24,673 nt of DNA from Candidatus Zipacnadia bacterium (GTDB taxonomy: Bacteria > Armatimonadota > Zipacnadia > Zipacnadales > Zipacnadaceae), in NCBI GenBank assembly GCA_029821215.1, contig JALGTV010000008.1:1-24673 (forward strand), written 5' to 3'. The position numbers were made by a program, and so were the translations under genes. Positions 1 through 7,402 of the stretch are shown piece by piece; position 1 is the stretch's first letter; every line of letters starts with the position of its first letter. The notes below the pieces were generated by a model. That model worked only from the letters and a program-made list of their open reading frames with translations, searched no databases and was not told where the DNA came from.

Positions 1-1
1 C

Positions 2-367
2 GTCCGGTGGCGCAAGGAAAAGGCAGCGATAGCCGGCCTGGGCTTGCTGCTGGGGTTTTACCCCCTTATCACTCTGTGGGGACACAGTCCCACCACCGAA
101 TTCTGGGGCAGCTATGCGGTGGACAACTATGCTCTGTTCTTCAAAGGGTTATTCATCAGTTGTGGGCTACTGGTAATCCTGTTTTCGGTGGACTTCTTCC
201 GCAATTTGCGCCGAGCCTATGATGAGTATTTCTCCTTCATCATTTTTATGGTGCTGGGGATGTCACTGCTGGCCTCAGTAGTGGACATTATCGCTCTGTA
301 TATTGCCTTTGAGTTAGTAAGCATCGGGGGTTACATATCGGGGGTTACATACTGGCTGGCTACCTGA
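2..367 (+). CDS. nuoN: NADH-quinone oxidoreductase subunit N, N-terminal fragment (5' end outside window, frameshifted at 3' end)
   Basis: This is the upstream part of NuoN, a membrane proton-pumping antiporter-like subunit of respiratory complex I. The frame is open from the window edge, so the real start lies outside. It encodes hydrophobic helices and the conserved stretch FELVSIGGYI. The frame then runs into a 14-bp tandem duplication at 323-350 and ends at TGA 365-367 with a nonsense tail (SGVTYWLAT). If one copy of the duplication is removed, the reading continues as GGYILAGYLKRDARSNEAS straight into the downstream frame, which is the normal family sequence. The two fragments therefore derive from one gene. 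Either this is a real disabling mutation or the duplication is a sequencing or assembly error. Identification as NuoN is confident; whether the gene works is open. Confidence 0.85.
   Translation, partial: VRWRKEKAAIAGLGLLLGFYPLITLWGHSPTTEFWGSYAVDNYALFFKGLFISCGLLVILFSVDFFRNLRRAYDEYFSFIIFMVLGMSLLASVVDIIALYIAFELVSIGGYISGVTYWLAT
323..350. repeat. Perfect 14-bp tandem duplication inside nuoN
   Basis: The unit ATCGGGGGTTACAT occurs at 323-336 and again, identically, at 337-350. Fourteen is not a multiple of three, so the duplication shifts the frame. Deleting one copy restores a continuous NuoN protein. Confidence 0.97.
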
Positions 368-420
368 AGCGAGATGCCCGATCCAATGAGGCTTCTCTTA
401 AGTATTTTATCTACGGGGCG

Positions 421-1365
421 GTGGCCTCGGCCATTATCCTGTATGGCCTGAGTCTACTTTATGGCCTGGGCGGCTCTACCAACATCCTGGAAATCCAGCA
501 GAATCTGGCCGATATGCCGGGACTGCTGGGCCCGATAGTGCTTATGTTGATCCTGGTCGGCCTGGGCTTTAAGATATCTATGGTGCCCTTCCACGCCTGG
601 GCACCGGATGTCTACGAGGGCGCACCCACCCCAGTTACCGCCTTTATATCGGTGGGTCCGAAGGCGGCCGGTTTTGCCATTTTGGTGCGCCTGCTGTGGC
701 CGTTGGGACCGCAGCTTCTGCCTATGTGGCCGGCGGCGCTGGCGGTACTGGCTACGGTGACTATGTTTGCCGGTAATATCCTGGCCATCCGCCAGACCGA
801 TATCAAACGGATGTTGGCTTATTCCTCCATCGCTCATGCTGGTTACCTTCTCATTGGCGTGGTGGTCGGTGCAGGCCTGGCCCTGGAGGCTATATTATAC
901 TATTTTGTTGCCTATTTGCTTATGAACCTGGGCGCCTTTGCCGTAGTCATAATAGTAGAACGAAATACAACCAGCACCCGCATAGCTGACTACACCGGCC
1001 TGGCCCGCTCGGCGCCGGGGCTGGCAGCTGCCTTGGTCATTTTTCTATTGTCTCTGACCGGCATCCCTCCTACGGCAGGGTTTGTGGGCAAGCTGCTGCT
1101 ATTTGCGACGGCGATAAACTCCGAGCAGTGGGCCTGGCTGGCGGTGGTAGGCATCATCAACAGTGCCATATCTGTGTACTACTATATGAACATAGTCCGG
1201 CTTATGTATTTCAGCGATGAACCGGGCATCACTTTGTCGGCGCGACCGGCGGGAGCGCTGGCGACGGTATTTATTGCACTGATTGGAACTCTGGCTGTTG
1301 GTCTGCTGCCTTACTACTGGCTGACGCTGGCCTCGCGGTGTGCCTGGCTTATGCTACCATTGTGA
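421..1365 (+). CDS. nuoN: NADH-quinone oxidoreductase subunit N, C-terminal fragment (nuoN after frameshift)
   Basis: This is the major part of NuoN, with about ten hydrophobic helices of the proton-pumping antiporter (Proton_antipo_M) domain. Visible family signatures include the helix with K and H in GFKISMVPFHAWAPDVYEGA, the loop PTPVTAFISVGPKAAGF, the helix containing IKRMLAYSSIAHAGYLLIG, and FLLSLTGIPPTAGFVGK. The frame is open upstream to the tandem duplication at 323-350. The GTG at 421 is only the first possible start in this frame and lies inside the conserved region, so it is not the natural gene start. The gene ends at TGA 1363-1365. The next gene starts 91 nt downstream. Other nuo genes would be expected just upstream of the window. 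Confidence 0.9.
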   Translation: MASAIILYGLSLLYGLGGSTNILEIQQNLADMPGLLGPIVLMLILVGLGFKISMVPFHAWAPDVYEGAPTPVTAFISVGPKAAGFAILVRLLWPLGPQLLPMWPAALAVLATVTMFAGNILAIRQTDIKRMLAYSSIAHAGYLLIGVVVGAGLALEAILYYFVAYLLMNLGAFAVVIIVERNTTSTRIADYTGLARSAPGLAAALVIFLLSLTGIPPTAGFVGKLLLFATAINSEQWAWLAVVGIINSAISVYYYMNIVRLMYFSDEPGITLSARPAGALATVFIALIGTLAVGLLPYYWLTLASRCAWLMLPL

Positions 1366-1456
1366 TTTTGTCGTGGTGGGCGTTTGATACCAATAATCAA
1401 CGCCGGGGGCAGTTGTCGGGGGACAGTGTCAGTAGTGGACTATCGGACGAAGGAAC

Positions 1457-2479
1457 ATGCTTGTGTTTAATTATCAATATCAAGCCATATCTGAACTTAC
1501 TGATCCCAGTCAAGAGCTGGATCAGATACAGAGGCCAGTGGCTGCCGAACTGGCGGAGGTAGAAAAGCAGTTAACTGAGCGGCTCAGTGGGGCACCGCCG
1601 CCGGTCAAGCAGGCGTATCGGCACACCCTGAAAGCCGGCGGGAAGCGGCTGCGCCCACTGCTGGTACTGCTGGCTGCCCGGTCAGTGGGCCAGATCGGGC
1701 CGGAAGTCCTGCGCTTAGCCGTAGCCATTGAGAAAATCCACATTGCCTCTATGCTTCACGATGACGTGGTCGATCGCTCGCTGGTTCGCCGCGGCCAGGC
1801 CTCGGTACAGGCCTTGTGGGACAACCGTATTGCTGTACTAACGGGTGACTACATCGCGGCTGATGTCTACCGGCTCCTGGCAGATACCCAGGAAACTGCC
1901 CACTTGCGGATAATTGCCCAGGCGGCAGTGGAGATGTGTGAAGCCGAGGCCCGGGAACTGACCTTGGATAACTCACAGATAACTGAACCCGAGTATCTGC
2001 AGATAATTCGGGGTAAAACAGCAGCCCTCATAGCCGCCGCAACTAAGGTGGGCGGCTGTGTTGGTGAAGGATCGCCCGAGCAAGTCAGCGCCCTGGACAG
2101 CTACGGACACTCGTTGGGTATGGCCTTTCAGATAGGAGATGACCTGCTTGACTTGTATGGCCATCGCTCACAAATCGGCAAACCTGTGGGCCGTGATTTA
2201 CGCAGTGGCCTGCGCACCCTGCCGGTTATCTTTGCCTGCCGTCAGTCCGGTTCGGAGAAGCTGCATAAGCTGCTGAGTGAGCTGGGCCCTGATGGTCCGG
2301 AACAGAAAGTGAAACAAGCCGCCGAACTGGTAGCCCAGTTAGGGGGCAAAGCCTACGCGGAGAGTAAAGTCTCCGCGTTTGCTGACCAGGCAGCGGCCGC
2401 CATCAACACCTGGCCCGCCTCCCCTGCTTATTGCTCGCTGGTCTCATTGGCTGAGTTTATGCGCCATCGTGCCTGGTAA
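1457..2479 (+). CDS. Long-chain all-trans polyprenyl diphosphate synthase
   Basis: This is a soluble trans-isoprenyl diphosphate synthase of 340 aa that extends allylic diphosphates with isopentenyl diphosphate, probably to make the quinone side chain. Visible signatures are GGKRLRP (residues 61-67), the first aspartate-rich motif HDDVVD with DDVVD at 102-106, the RRG that follows it, and the second aspartate-rich motif GDDLLD with DDLLD at 228-232. GKPVGRDLRSG then follows. The residues before the first motif (IHIASML) fit the long-chain IspB/HepT type rather than short-chain IspA. Chain length (C35-C50) cannot be fixed from sequence. The ATG at 1457 has an AAGGAA Shine-Dalgarno-like stretch just upstream. 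A role in quinone synthesis fits the neighbouring complex I gene. It ends 12 nt from the convergent pseudopilin gene, with no obvious terminator between them. Confidence 0.9.
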   Translation: MLVFNYQYQAISELTDPSQELDQIQRPVAAELAEVEKQLTERLSGAPPPVKQAYRHTLKAGGKRLRPLLVLLAARSVGQIGPEVLRLAVAIEKIHIASMLHDDVVDRSLVRRGQASVQALWDNRIAVLTGDYIAADVYRLLADTQETAHLRIIAQAAVEMCEAEARELTLDNSQITEPEYLQIIRGKTAALIAAATKVGGCVGEGSPEQVSALDSYGHSLGMAFQIGDDLLDLYGHRSQIGKPVGRDLRSGLRTLPVIFACRQSGSEKLHKLLSELGPDGPEQKVKQAAELVAQLGGKAYAESKVSAFADQAAAAINTWPASPAYCSLVSLAEFMRHRAW

Positions 2480-2491
2480 GTGCCATAGCTG

Positions 2492-3097
2492 CTAAGGTTC
2501 CCACAGGTTAGGTGAGGAGACCGTCAGCTCCGGTGGCATCCATTTGGCGTTAGCTGCACAGAAAAGCAAGTTGGTCCCCTGGTTGTGGCGGGCAGTGACA
2601 TACTGGGACATATTCCCCGACGAGTACCGCCAGCCATAGGAATGCTCTTGCTCCAGCCCGAACAGCAGTATTGTCCGCGCCGGCCGGGGTACGTCCGCAG
2701 ATCGCAGCGAAGCGCCCGCATATCCCCCCACCATAGCTACATCCAGATTGATTCCGTAGCTGTGGGGGAGCGAATAGGTCCACGTGGGGCCGGGCGTGGG
2801 AACCTCATCGGTGGGGCAGGTGAAGATTTCCTGACTGCGCAGGTAGGGGAGCAGCAGTATGTCCCAGCAGTTGGCATATGTACTGTTGGGGATGTCCACT
2901 ACCGCTGGGGGGTAATGCCCATCGTAATCGTCGGCATACATAATGGCCGCGATGCCAATGTTACGTATATTTGACAGACAACTGATGGCTTCGGCTTTCT
3001 TAGTGGCCTTTTCCAGGACCGGCAGCAACATCGCGCCCAAAATCAGTATGATGGATATAACCACCACCATCTCAATGAGCGTAAAGCCTCCAGCCAT
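2492..3097 (-). CDS. Type II secretion/type IV pilin-like pseudopilin
   Basis: This 201-aa prepilin-like protein has the N-terminal methylation/cleavage motif GFTLIEMVVVISIILILGA, with Glu at the +5 position after Gly-Phe, followed by a hydrophobic helix. The next part (CLSNIRNIGIAAIMYADDYD) is the hallmark of a large pseudopilin family in Armatimonadota and Planctomycetota. The C-terminus, RHNQGTNLLFCAANAKWM, is a degenerate form of the family's usual tail, in which a DGH-type motif precedes V-x-W. The leader is very short (MAG) and lacks the usual positive charge. An in-frame extension upstream reaches a stop without another good start codon. The Shine-Dalgarno is weak (AGGGGG about 18 nt upstream). 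It is the last gene of the minus-strand run that begins with the PilC/GspF gene, its likely assembly partner. Confidence 0.85.
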   Translation of the reverse strand: MAGGFTLIEMVVVISIILILGAMLLPVLEKATKKAEAISCLSNIRNIGIAAIMYADDYDGHYPPAVVDIPNSTYANCWDILLLPYLRSQEIFTCPTDEVPTPGPTWTYSLPHSYGINLDVAMVGGYAGASLRSADVPRPARTILLFGLEQEHSYGWRYSSGNMSQYVTARHNQGTNLLFCAANAKWMPPELTVSSPNLWEP

Positions 3098-3230
3098 CTC
3101 GCGCTGCGATTGCCCCCTGTCGTGATTGTTGGCTGCGGTCTGCTGGCTGATTGTCGGCCGATGTTGCTACTACTATTTTCCCGGTGCACAGGGCGATTTC
3201 CTGCTTGGTTGACTTTGTTGGGAGGCTTGG

Positions 3231-3626
3231 CTACGGTGGAGCCGTCGGCCTGGTCAGCTCCAATTGGACACTGGTGGCGCGGCCGTGGCTGGTGACCGTC
3301 AGACTAAAGATTCGTCGCTCGCCCGGTTTAATGTTACGCAATACCGTCATATTTTCACCGCGGCGGCTGCCGCTGGGGCTACAGGGGATGGCACGCACTT
3401 CCACTTCCGCCACTGGGCGCTTGCCTTTATTCTCCACTTCACCTACTACCCGCACTACGCCATGGTTCTCATCAATATTGCACCGGTAGCGGCGGATGAA
3501 CAAATCCTCAACGGTGCCCCCATCCTCCTTACCCCGGCAGCCGGCGATCCCCAGGCAACTTACCGAAATAGCGGCTGCCAGTGCTAATAATGAAATCCGC
3601 AAGTAGTAAGAAGGATACACAGTCAT
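3231..3626 (-). CDS. Putative lipoprotein with FxLYD-like domain
   Basis: This 131-aa protein has a hydrophobic N-terminal signal (residues 10-29) ending in a lipobox IAGC with the lipidated Cys at about residue 30. A single small beta domain follows, containing VVRVVGEVENKGKRPVAEV and a later NIKPGE turn. This is the pattern of FxLYD-type domains, in which a tethered extracytoplasmic domain is built around G-x-V-x-N-x-G and LxPGE. No enzymatic residues are evident. It lies 133 nt upstream of the pseudopilin gene on the same strand, in the same probable operon. Function is unknown; a role in envelope assembly is only an inference from context. The start ATG has only a weak GGTGA upstream. Confidence 0.7.
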   Translation of the reverse strand: MTVYPSYYLRISLLALAAAISVSCLGIAGCRGKEDGGTVEDLFIRRYRCNIDENHGVVRVVGEVENKGKRPVAEVEVRAIPCSPSGSRRGENMTVLRNIKPGERRIFSLTVTSHGRATSVQLELTRPTAPP

Positions 3627-3699
3627 TTTTCACCAGCGTGCGGTCAGTCGTTCTATATTGTCTCAGGAACGACAAGCGCGAAGCCCGGTGGCGGGCATC

Positions 3700-4005
3700 C
3701 TAAGGGTGTCGTTTATCCAACCGCCGTGTGGAACGGCGCCGGGAAGTGGTCGAAGTGGAGCGCGAATAGGGGGTTAGCTCCTGGCCGGTCGCCGGTGGCT
3801 GCTGCTGCCGACCAGTCGGCTGCCGCTTGCGCTCAGCGTGTATGCGGGTGACAATGATGATGCTGAGCAGGATAATAATCATTACCAGGCAGCCATCGGT
3901 CAGGGTCATCTGTTGGCCCAGCAAGTCTTCGGCGACCCACTGCAACAGCGTGATACCCGGAAAGAACAACACCAATCCTAATATGATCCCGGCTACTACC
4001 CGCAT
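3700..4005 (-). CDS. Small two-helix membrane protein of unknown function
   Basis: This 101-aa protein has two hydrophobic helices (about residues 4-22 and 37-53) with a short loop between them. A basic, Ser/Thr/Gln/Arg-rich, low-complexity C-terminal tail (about residues 55-101) probably lies in the cytoplasm. I recognise no family. The start ATG is preceded by AGGAGA about 10 nt upstream. It lies 28 nt after the SGNH-like gene and 73 nt before the lipoprotein gene on the same strand, so co-transcription is likely. The tail's composition makes it rapidly evolving, but the helices and the ribosome binding site support a real gene. Confidence 0.6.
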   Translation of the reverse strand: MRVVAGIILGLVLFFPGITLLQWVAEDLLGQQMTLTDGCLVMIIILLSIIIVTRIHAERKRQPTGRQQQPPATGQELTPYSRSTSTTSRRRSTRRLDKRHP

Positions 4006-4033
4006 TGGCTATCTTCTCCTGCTTACCTGTAGG

Positions 4034-5272
4034 TTAGTCGGTAGGGCGAGTATAAGTGAATAACTGCCCCAGCGCTTCAGCTAAAGCCTGCTGAGCCTTG
4101 CTACTCAGGCTGAGGTTATCCCGATACAAATCGTCAATATGACCCAGTTGGTGGCCGAGCACCGAAGCGGTGCGCATTAGCACACAATCGCTGGTGGCTG
4201 CCACCTCTTCGACCGCCGCCGTCATCTGTTGAGTCTGCTTGCCCTGCACTTGCGAATAATAGGCCAGGTTAGGATCACCTGCGAACACCACCGGCGTGAC
4301 CATTACCACCAGAGCTGGCACTGTGTCCAGGGCAGCCTCCAGCAGATACTGAAGTTCGCGGCGGAACTGGTTGACTGGCATTGCCATCAAAGCTGCATCA
4401 GTGCCATAGGCAATAATCAGCACATCAACTGGGCCTGGCTGCGTCATTTGGGTGAGGAGCTGCGCCCCCTGATGGGGGTCTTGTCCCGGCATTGCCCGGT
4501 TAATGACCTGGATTTGACGAGAATCATCCTGGCTGCAAAGTTGCTGGGTGAACAAGTCAATCCAGTGTGTCTGGCCTGGCTGGTCGGCAAGCGCGAATCT
4601 GTCCCCGAGGATTCCAATGGTCAAGTTAAGCTGGGTCTCCAGGCAGTACCGCCGGAAAATCTGCACACAATGCGGTGCTACCACTATCGGGCGAAGAGCA
4701 GATAGGCGAAGAATATCGGCCCCTGACTGGCCGCTACCACTATCGGCTTCTTCCTCCCCGTAGACCTCTACTTCGCGCAGATACAGGCAGTTGTCCCCGC
4801 CTCGGCCTCCACGCCAGGTATCGTAAAGCTTAATCTTTACATACCTTACCTGTCGGGCAGGAAATGAATGTATCAGTGGCTGGACCTGAGAAGGCGGAAA
4901 GTAATACTGGCGCAGCTCTTCAAAATTCTCCAGGTCTACCGAGGTTAGCACGGCAATGCGGCGGGTATTGCCATTGAGACTGTTATACACAGCTACCTTA
5001 GTCACCTGACAAACAGTATCCAGGTCAATGATTATCTCTTTGGGAAATTCGGTGGAGTTGTCGGTGGCAAAGCAGGCCGGGGGCTGATCACTGTCCTTCA
5101 CTCCATCAGTTAGCCCGGTCCATCCCGGCAGTATTTCGCTGCTACACTGGTACAACTTATTTACAGCCACATTGGACGCTGCCTGCCCCGGTATTGCTGC
5201 TCCACCAAGCAACATCGCTGCCGCTATTAGAAGCCACCGGCGCGTCTGACCTGTTGATGGCGTCGCCACCAT
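4034..5272 (-). CDS. Secreted discoidin-like plus SGNH/GDSL-like protein lacking catalytic residues
   Basis: This is an exported 412-aa protein. The chosen ATG (5272) begins a good signal peptide (twin Arg, then LLIAAAMLLGGAAIPGQA). An earlier in-frame start at 5329 would overlap nadC and precede the signal, so it is unlikely. Residues about 33-172 form an F5/8 type C (discoidin)-like jelly roll ending in LREVEVYG, usually a carbohydrate-binding fold. Residues about 215-405 follow the SGNH hydrolase layout, with block I ILGD, block II Gly (AMPGQ), block III YGTD and a final helix. The family's Ser is Arg225 (GDR), the block III Asn is Thr291 and the block V His is Ser388, although the Asp385 before it remains. 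It is thus probably a non-catalytic binding protein. It starts 28 nt after the nadC stop, in the same operon. Confidence 0.75.
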   Translation of the reverse strand: MVATPSTGQTRRWLLIAAAMLLGGAAIPGQAASNVAVNKLYQCSSEILPGWTGLTDGVKDSDQPPACFATDNSTEFPKEIIIDLDTVCQVTKVAVYNSLNGNTRRIAVLTSVDLENFEELRQYYFPPSQVQPLIHSFPARQVRYVKIKLYDTWRGGRGGDNCLYLREVEVYGEEEADSGSGQSGADILRLSALRPIVVAPHCVQIFRRYCLETQLNLTIGILGDRFALADQPGQTHWIDLFTQQLCSQDDSRQIQVINRAMPGQDPHQGAQLLTQMTQPGPVDVLIIAYGTDAALMAMPVNQFRRELQYLLEAALDTVPALVVMVTPVVFAGDPNLAYYSQVQGKQTQQMTAAVEEVAATSDCVLMRTASVLGHQLGHIDDLYRDNLSLSSKAQQALAEALGQLFTYTRPTD

Positions 5273-5300
5273 TTTCTTGCCCCGCTCGTCAACCTGTTCG

Positions 5301-6158
5301 TTATGTCTGCAGTTCCAGGCTAATATCAATAGCTGGAGCCGAGTGAGTCAGCCGCCCCACCGATATCAGATCTACCCCGGTGGCAGCGACTTCAGCCACA
5401 TTGTTCCGGTTCACCCCACCGGATGCTTCTACCAGCGCCTGCTCGCCAATCAATTCCACCGCCCGGCGCATCAGCTCCGGCTCCATATTGTCCAGCATTA
5501 TTATGTCGGCACCTGCCTGTATTGCCTCCTGTACTTGGGCCAGGGTAGTGGTCTCTACCTCAATCTTCAGATGGGCACTGGCCCCCGTCCGCGCCGCCTG
5601 GACCGCCGCTCTTACACCACCAGCAATGCATATATGATTGTCCTTGATAAGTATGGCATCGTACAGCGCGAAGCGGTGGTTCTGTCCACCGCCGGCTCTG
5701 ACTGCTGCCTTTTGCAGGGCGCGTAGGCCAGGGGTGGTCTTGCGAGTGTCCACAATTACTGCTCCGCTGTCTTCCACTTCCTGGACAAACTGGCGGGTCA
5801 GGGTGGCAATTCCACACAGTCGCTGAAGGAAATTTAGCGCCGTGCGCTCGGCTGCCAGGATAGGCCGGGCCGGCCCGGCCACCTCAGCCAGAATATCGCC
5901 ACTGGTGAAGTCGTCGCCTGCCTGCTTGTTAGCCTGGAAACTGACCGCAGGGCTGAGTTGCCCAAAGCACTCCTCTACGGCCTCCATCCCCGCTAAGACT
6001 CCCGCCTGCTTGGCCACAAACTGGCCCTGGACCTGGTAATCAGCCGGCACGCACAATTCGCTGGTGATATCGCCCGGGCCGATATCTTCGGCCAGTGCTC
6101 GGGCCACTATATCACGCACCACCCGAGCCTCGGCATGTAAGGAGCGTCCGTTTCCCAT
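5301..6158 (-). CDS. nadC: Nicotinate-nucleotide pyrophosphorylase (carboxylating), quinolinate phosphoribosyltransferase
   Basis: NadC converts quinolinate and PRPP to nicotinate mononucleotide in de novo NAD synthesis. The protein is 285 aa, a normal length. Conserved segments are EDIGPGDITSE near the N-terminus, ERTALNFLQRLCGIAT, DTRKTTPGLR, GGGQNHRF, the KDNH substrate-binding Lys, EVET, LDNM and the ASGGV phosphate-binding loop. The ATG at 6158 is preferred because GAGGAG lies 8-9 nt upstream. An alternative GTG at 6164 overlaps the panD stop but is only about 2 nt from that Shine-Dalgarno. The gene follows panD almost without a gap, so the two are translationally linked. nadA and nadB are not in the window. 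Confidence 0.95.
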   Translation of the reverse strand: MGNGRSLHAEARVVRDIVARALAEDIGPGDITSELCVPADYQVQGQFVAKQAGVLAGMEAVEECFGQLSPAVSFQANKQAGDDFTSGDILAEVAGPARPILAAERTALNFLQRLCGIATLTRQFVQEVEDSGAVIVDTRKTTPGLRALQKAAVRAGGGQNHRFALYDAILIKDNHICIAGGVRAAVQAARTGASAHLKIEVETTTLAQVQEAIQAGADIIMLDNMEPELMRRAVELIGEQALVEASGGVNRNNVAEVAATGVDLISVGRLTHSAPAIDISLELQT

Positions 6159-6160
6159 TA

Positions 6161-6514
6161 TCACCGCTCCTCAATTTTATTGCCCTCACCTAACACGACT
6201 ACTTTCATCTGGTTGGCGCCTGCTTCTTCTTCGGTCATGGAGCAGTAGGAAATCACGTGTACCACATCCCCGACCTCAGCACAGCGAGCGGCCGGCCCAT
6301 ATAGTGCTATTGTGCCGCTGTCATGTGGCTCCTCAATAATATAGGTCTCTAACCGCTGACCATTATTAACATTGACCACCAAAACCATCTCGTCTGGCAG
6401 CAGGTCAGCGGCGGCCATAATCTGGCCATCAATACCGATACTGCCCTCATAGTAGAGGTGCTTGGCAGTTACAGTCGCATTCTGTATTTTTGACTTAACC
6501 ATTAATCTAAGCAT
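6161..6514 (-). CDS. panD: Aspartate 1-decarboxylase proenzyme
   Basis: PanD decarboxylates aspartate to beta-alanine for pantothenate synthesis, using a self-generated pyruvoyl group. The Gly24-Ser25 cleavage site lies in YYEGSIGID. Lys9 and the NNGQRLETY segment, with active-site Arg and Tyr, are present. Choosing the second of two adjacent ATGs (6514) gives the standard numbering, with cleavage at 24/25 as in E. coli PanD; the first ATG (6517) is an alternative that shifts numbering by one. GAAGAAGG lies just upstream. The start overlaps the panC stop by 8 nt. The C-terminal tail (about 20 residues) is slightly acidic and variable. Confidence 0.95.
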   Translation of the reverse strand: MLRLMVKSKIQNATVTAKHLYYEGSIGIDGQIMAAADLLPDEMVLVVNVNNGQRLETYIIEEPHDSGTIALYGPAARCAEVGDVVHVISYCSMTEEEAGANQMKVVVLGEGNKIEER

Positions 6515-7364
6515 CATCAGTACCTTCTTCTATTATGATATTATCTATCAGCCGAGCCGCCCCCAGGTAGGCCGCCGCGGCAATAACCATCGGTGGCCCA
6601 CCGTACTCAGCCGGCTGGAGCGTCTCCGGATGAACTGCCTCTACATATTGTACTCGCAGGAGCGGCTCTTTGGCCAGTATCTCCTTGACCTGCTCGGCTG
6701 CTTCGGCTCCAGTAGCTCCTTGCCTGACCCGCGTCGCTCCCGCTTGCAATGCCTGGTAGAGGCAGGGAGCCACTGCTCTTTCCTCATCACTAAGATAACG
6801 ATTGCGGCTGCTAATCGCCAGTCCGTCCGGTTCACGAACCGTCGGCACCCCCACAATCTCTATCGGCATATTAAGGTCGTTGACCATCCGCCTAATCACT
6901 ATTAGCTGCTGATAGTCTTTTTCGCCGAAATATGCCGCATCAGGCTGGATTATGTTCAGTAGTTTGGCCACTACCGTGGTAACCCCGCGAAAGTGCCCTG
7001 GCCGGTAGCGGCCACACAGACCCTCAGTGAGTCCTTCCACCTCTACGTAAGTAGCAAACCCCTCCCCATACATTTCCTCCGCCGAAGGGGCAAAGATCAG
7101 GTCCACTCCCGCCTGCTGGGCAGCTCGGGCGTCCTGCTCCAACTGGCGCGGGTAGGCCTGGTAGTCCTCGGCAGGGCCGAACTGGGTAGGATTGACAAAT
7201 ATGCTGATGGCTACAAAGTCGTCCTGGGCGCGCGCCGTCTCCATCAATGCTATATGGCCAGCGTGCAGCGCCCCCATGGTAGGCACTAAGCCCACCCGCT
7301 CGCCCCGCTGTTTGGCTGATGATATTATCGGTCGGATTTGTGAGATATTGCTAACTGTTCGCAC
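6507..7364 (-). CDS. panC: Pantothenate synthetase (pantoate--beta-alanine ligase)
   Basis: PanC joins pantoate and beta-alanine with ATP, via pantoyl-adenylate, to give pantothenate, the precursor of CoA. The 285-aa length is typical. The nucleotidyltransferase signature PTMGALHAGH has its HxGH at residues 34-37. Also visible are SIFVNPTQFGP, FGEKDYQQ and GLAISSRN, the KMSKS-like element. The start is GTG at 7364. The Shine-Dalgarno is weak, so the exact start is less certain than the identity. It lies directly upstream of panD, whose product supplies its beta-alanine substrate. panB and panE are not seen here. The preceding gene ends 38 nt upstream, suggesting co-transcription with the pilus-like genes. 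Confidence 0.95.
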   Translation of the reverse strand: MRTVSNISQIRPIISSAKQRGERVGLVPTMGALHAGHIALMETARAQDDFVAISIFVNPTQFGPAEDYQAYPRQLEQDARAAQQAGVDLIFAPSAEEMYGEGFATYVEVEGLTEGLCGRYRPGHFRGVTTVVAKLLNIIQPDAAYFGEKDYQQLIVIRRMVNDLNMPIEIVGVPTVREPDGLAISSRNRYLSDEERAVAPCLYQALQAGATRVRQGATGAEAAEQVKEILAKEPLLRVQYVEAVHPETLQPAEYGGPPMVIAAAAYLGAARLIDNIIIEEGTDDA

Positions 7365-7402
7365 CAGATGCTTTTATCCAGGTATAGATAGCCGCGCTGA
7401 AC

